DNA from: Eimeria necatrix
Taxonomy: Eukaryota; Apicomplexa; Conoidasida; Eucoccidiorida; Eimeriidae
DNA length: 20,000 nucleotides
NCBI RefSeq assembly: GCF_000499385.1
Contig: NW_013654801.1
Span: 1,150-21,149, forward strand
Direction of reading: 5' to 3'
The position numbers were made by a program, and so were the translations under genes. Of the stretch, positions 18,658 to 20,000 are shown one piece after another. Within the stretch, counting starts at the first letter, position 1, and the number at the start of each line of letters is the position of its first letter. The notes below the pieces were generated by a model, which was not told where the DNA came from, did not search any database, and saw only the letters and a program-made list of their open reading frames with translations.

Positions 18658-19121
18658 AGCTGGTGTTGCTGCTGTTGAAGCTGTCGCAGCTGCTGCTGAA
18701 GCGGTCGCAGCTGCTGCTGCTGCTGCTGCCGTTGCAGCCGCTGCTGCAGCTGCTGCTCGCTGCTTCTTCAGTGCGGTCCCCGTTGGGCGGCGCGGTAGCT
18801 GCTGCAGCTGCAGCTGCTGCAGCAGTGGCCGCTGCAGCAGTAACTGTTGCTGCTGCTGCTGCAGTGGTTGCTGCTGCTGCTGCCGCCTCAGCGGGAGCAA
18901 GAAAGGCCCTGCTGCTTCCAGCGGGGGCAGGGGACCATCTTGCTGCTGCTGCTGCTGCTGAGATGCCCATGAGGCCTGAAGAGAGATAGTCGCGCTGCAG
19001 CAGCCGCTGCTCCTCGCGCTGCTGCTGCATCTGCTGCAGCAGCAGCAGCTGCTGCTGCGAAGGCGCCGGAGGCGCCGGGGGCTGCTGCGGCGGCGGCGGC
19101 GGCGCTGCCTGCGGAGCACCC

Positions 19122-19161
<40 letters not shown>

Positions 19162-19250
19162 CTCCAGGCTCACCCCCTGGCAAGTAAGGTGCAGCAAAAG
19201 GAATAAAAGCTAAATTAGAGGCGCTCCTACCCGCATTCGAGTTCCACGCA

Positions 19251-19322
<72 letters not shown>

Positions 19323-19592
19323 GCTGCGGGCGCGCATAGGTAAGGGTTGCACTGGTTGGGCAGCTGCGGGGGCCCCGAAGGCCCTCTCGCGCTGCTGCAG
19401 CCACCGAGGCCTCCTGGCAGCAGCAGCTGCTGCTGCAGTTGCTGCTGCAGCTGCTGCTGCTGCAGCTGCTGCTGCTGCAGCTGCTGCTGCTGCTGCAGCT
19501 GCAAGCAGCCATACAGGGAAGCTCCGTCAGGGCTGCTGCGGCGGCCGCAATTCAGGCGCGGAAGCGTCGCGCAGTCTTCTGGGTAAGAGGGG

Positions 19593-19635
<43 letters not shown>

Positions 19636-19776
19636 TCCAGGCGGGACCCATGCCTGCTGCTGCTGCTGCTGCTGCTGCTGCACCGTTGAGGCCCAGGTAA
19701 TTTAGGGGGGCGCCAAATGATTGCTGCCGGATGCCATTAAATCGCTGCCGCGGGTCATGCTGTTGCTGCTGCAGCA

Positions 19777-19813
<37 letters not shown>

Positions 19814-19929
19814 CCAGTGTCCCTTGTACCTGCTGCCCACAGGGCAACTGCTTAATGATGAAACCCCCAGATGCTGCTGCTGCTGCGGCTGCGGCGGCAC
19901 GAACAGATTGCTTAGGTTGGGGTGTAGCA

Positions 19930-19961
<32 letters not shown>

Positions 19962-19984
19962 TGTTGCTGCTGCTGCTGCAGATC
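18449..19984 (-). CDS. Gln/Ala/Ser-rich protein of unknown function, 5' end beyond the window
   Basis: One minus-strand frame stays open for about 510 residues. At the right edge the sense strand reads CTTCTCTTTGCTGCAG before GATCTGCAG, an ideal splice acceptor, so 19984 is probably an exon start and earlier exons lie outside. Non-repeat segments, in order: LLHPNLSNLFVPPQP, PRQRFNGIRQQSFGAPLNYL, YPSYPEDCATLPRLNCGRRS, NQCNPYLCAPAAS, AGRSASNLAFIPFAAPYLPG, a Pro run, QQREEQRLLQRDYLSSGLMG and RTEEAASSSC. No enzyme motif, membrane segment or known DNA-binding fold is evident. The composition is that of a disordered scaffold or regulatory protein. The 3' end is uncertain: the stop at 18449 follows a poly-Ala tail (GCT from CTG-sense DNA), so the true coding may splice out near 18525 and end near 17978. 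Confidence 0.5.
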
Positions 19985-20000
19985 CTGCAGCAAAGAGAAG

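Overview
The window looks like nuclear DNA of an Eimeria species (apicomplexan, chicken coccidia; E. tenella or a close relative is the best guess). Three things support this. CAG/CTG trinucleotide runs saturate every gene-bearing stretch and yield Gln, Ala and Ser homopolymers (HAARs). AAACCCT telomere-type repeats lie inside the chromosome. TGCATGC-type motifs, the kind bound by ApiAP2 factors, are abundant. Genes have introns, and no bacterial-type operon is present. CAG and CTG contain no stop codon in any frame, so long open frames mean little here. I relied on non-repeat residues, splice signals and family motifs.

Layout, left to right. 1-502: a possible first exon on the minus strand running off the left edge, with an (AAAT)n microsatellite. 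503-2478: a gene-poor stretch with GAACTT/GAATTT hexamers and two blocks of telomere-like repeats. 2479-10578 (minus): a very long HAAR-laden locus. Its 5' part resembles the zinc-binding N-terminal region of a Ty3/gypsy-type integrase (YWPNM motif). Its 3' half is an alpha-helical, TPR-like protein whose reading crosses a 93-nt intron at 4378-4470. A CTG-sense block at 7501-7806 may be an intron, or the border between two genes. 10579-11612: the shared upstream region between divergent genes, with telomere repeats and a GGGGCCCC minisatellite.

11613-14853 (plus): the one gene I can identify firmly, an EngB/YihA/YsxC-type ribosome-assembly GTPase. I could build it from seven exons joined by six GT-AG introns to give 366 residues with all five G motifs in order. 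The introns consist mostly of CTG repeats.

14854-17977: a gene-poor island between convergent genes. It holds copies of the palindrome GGTGTACGTACACC, two TGCATGCA arrays, a (TATAAA)n array, a 22-bp tandem repeat and a perfect 239-bp tandem duplication. 17978-20000 (minus): the 3' part of a Gln/Ala/Ser-rich protein of unknown function that continues past the right edge.

The genes show no shared pathway. What links them is the repeat biology: in the best-resolved gene the long CTG-on-sense tracts are mostly spliced out, while the coding sequence is repeat-poor or CAG-on-sense.
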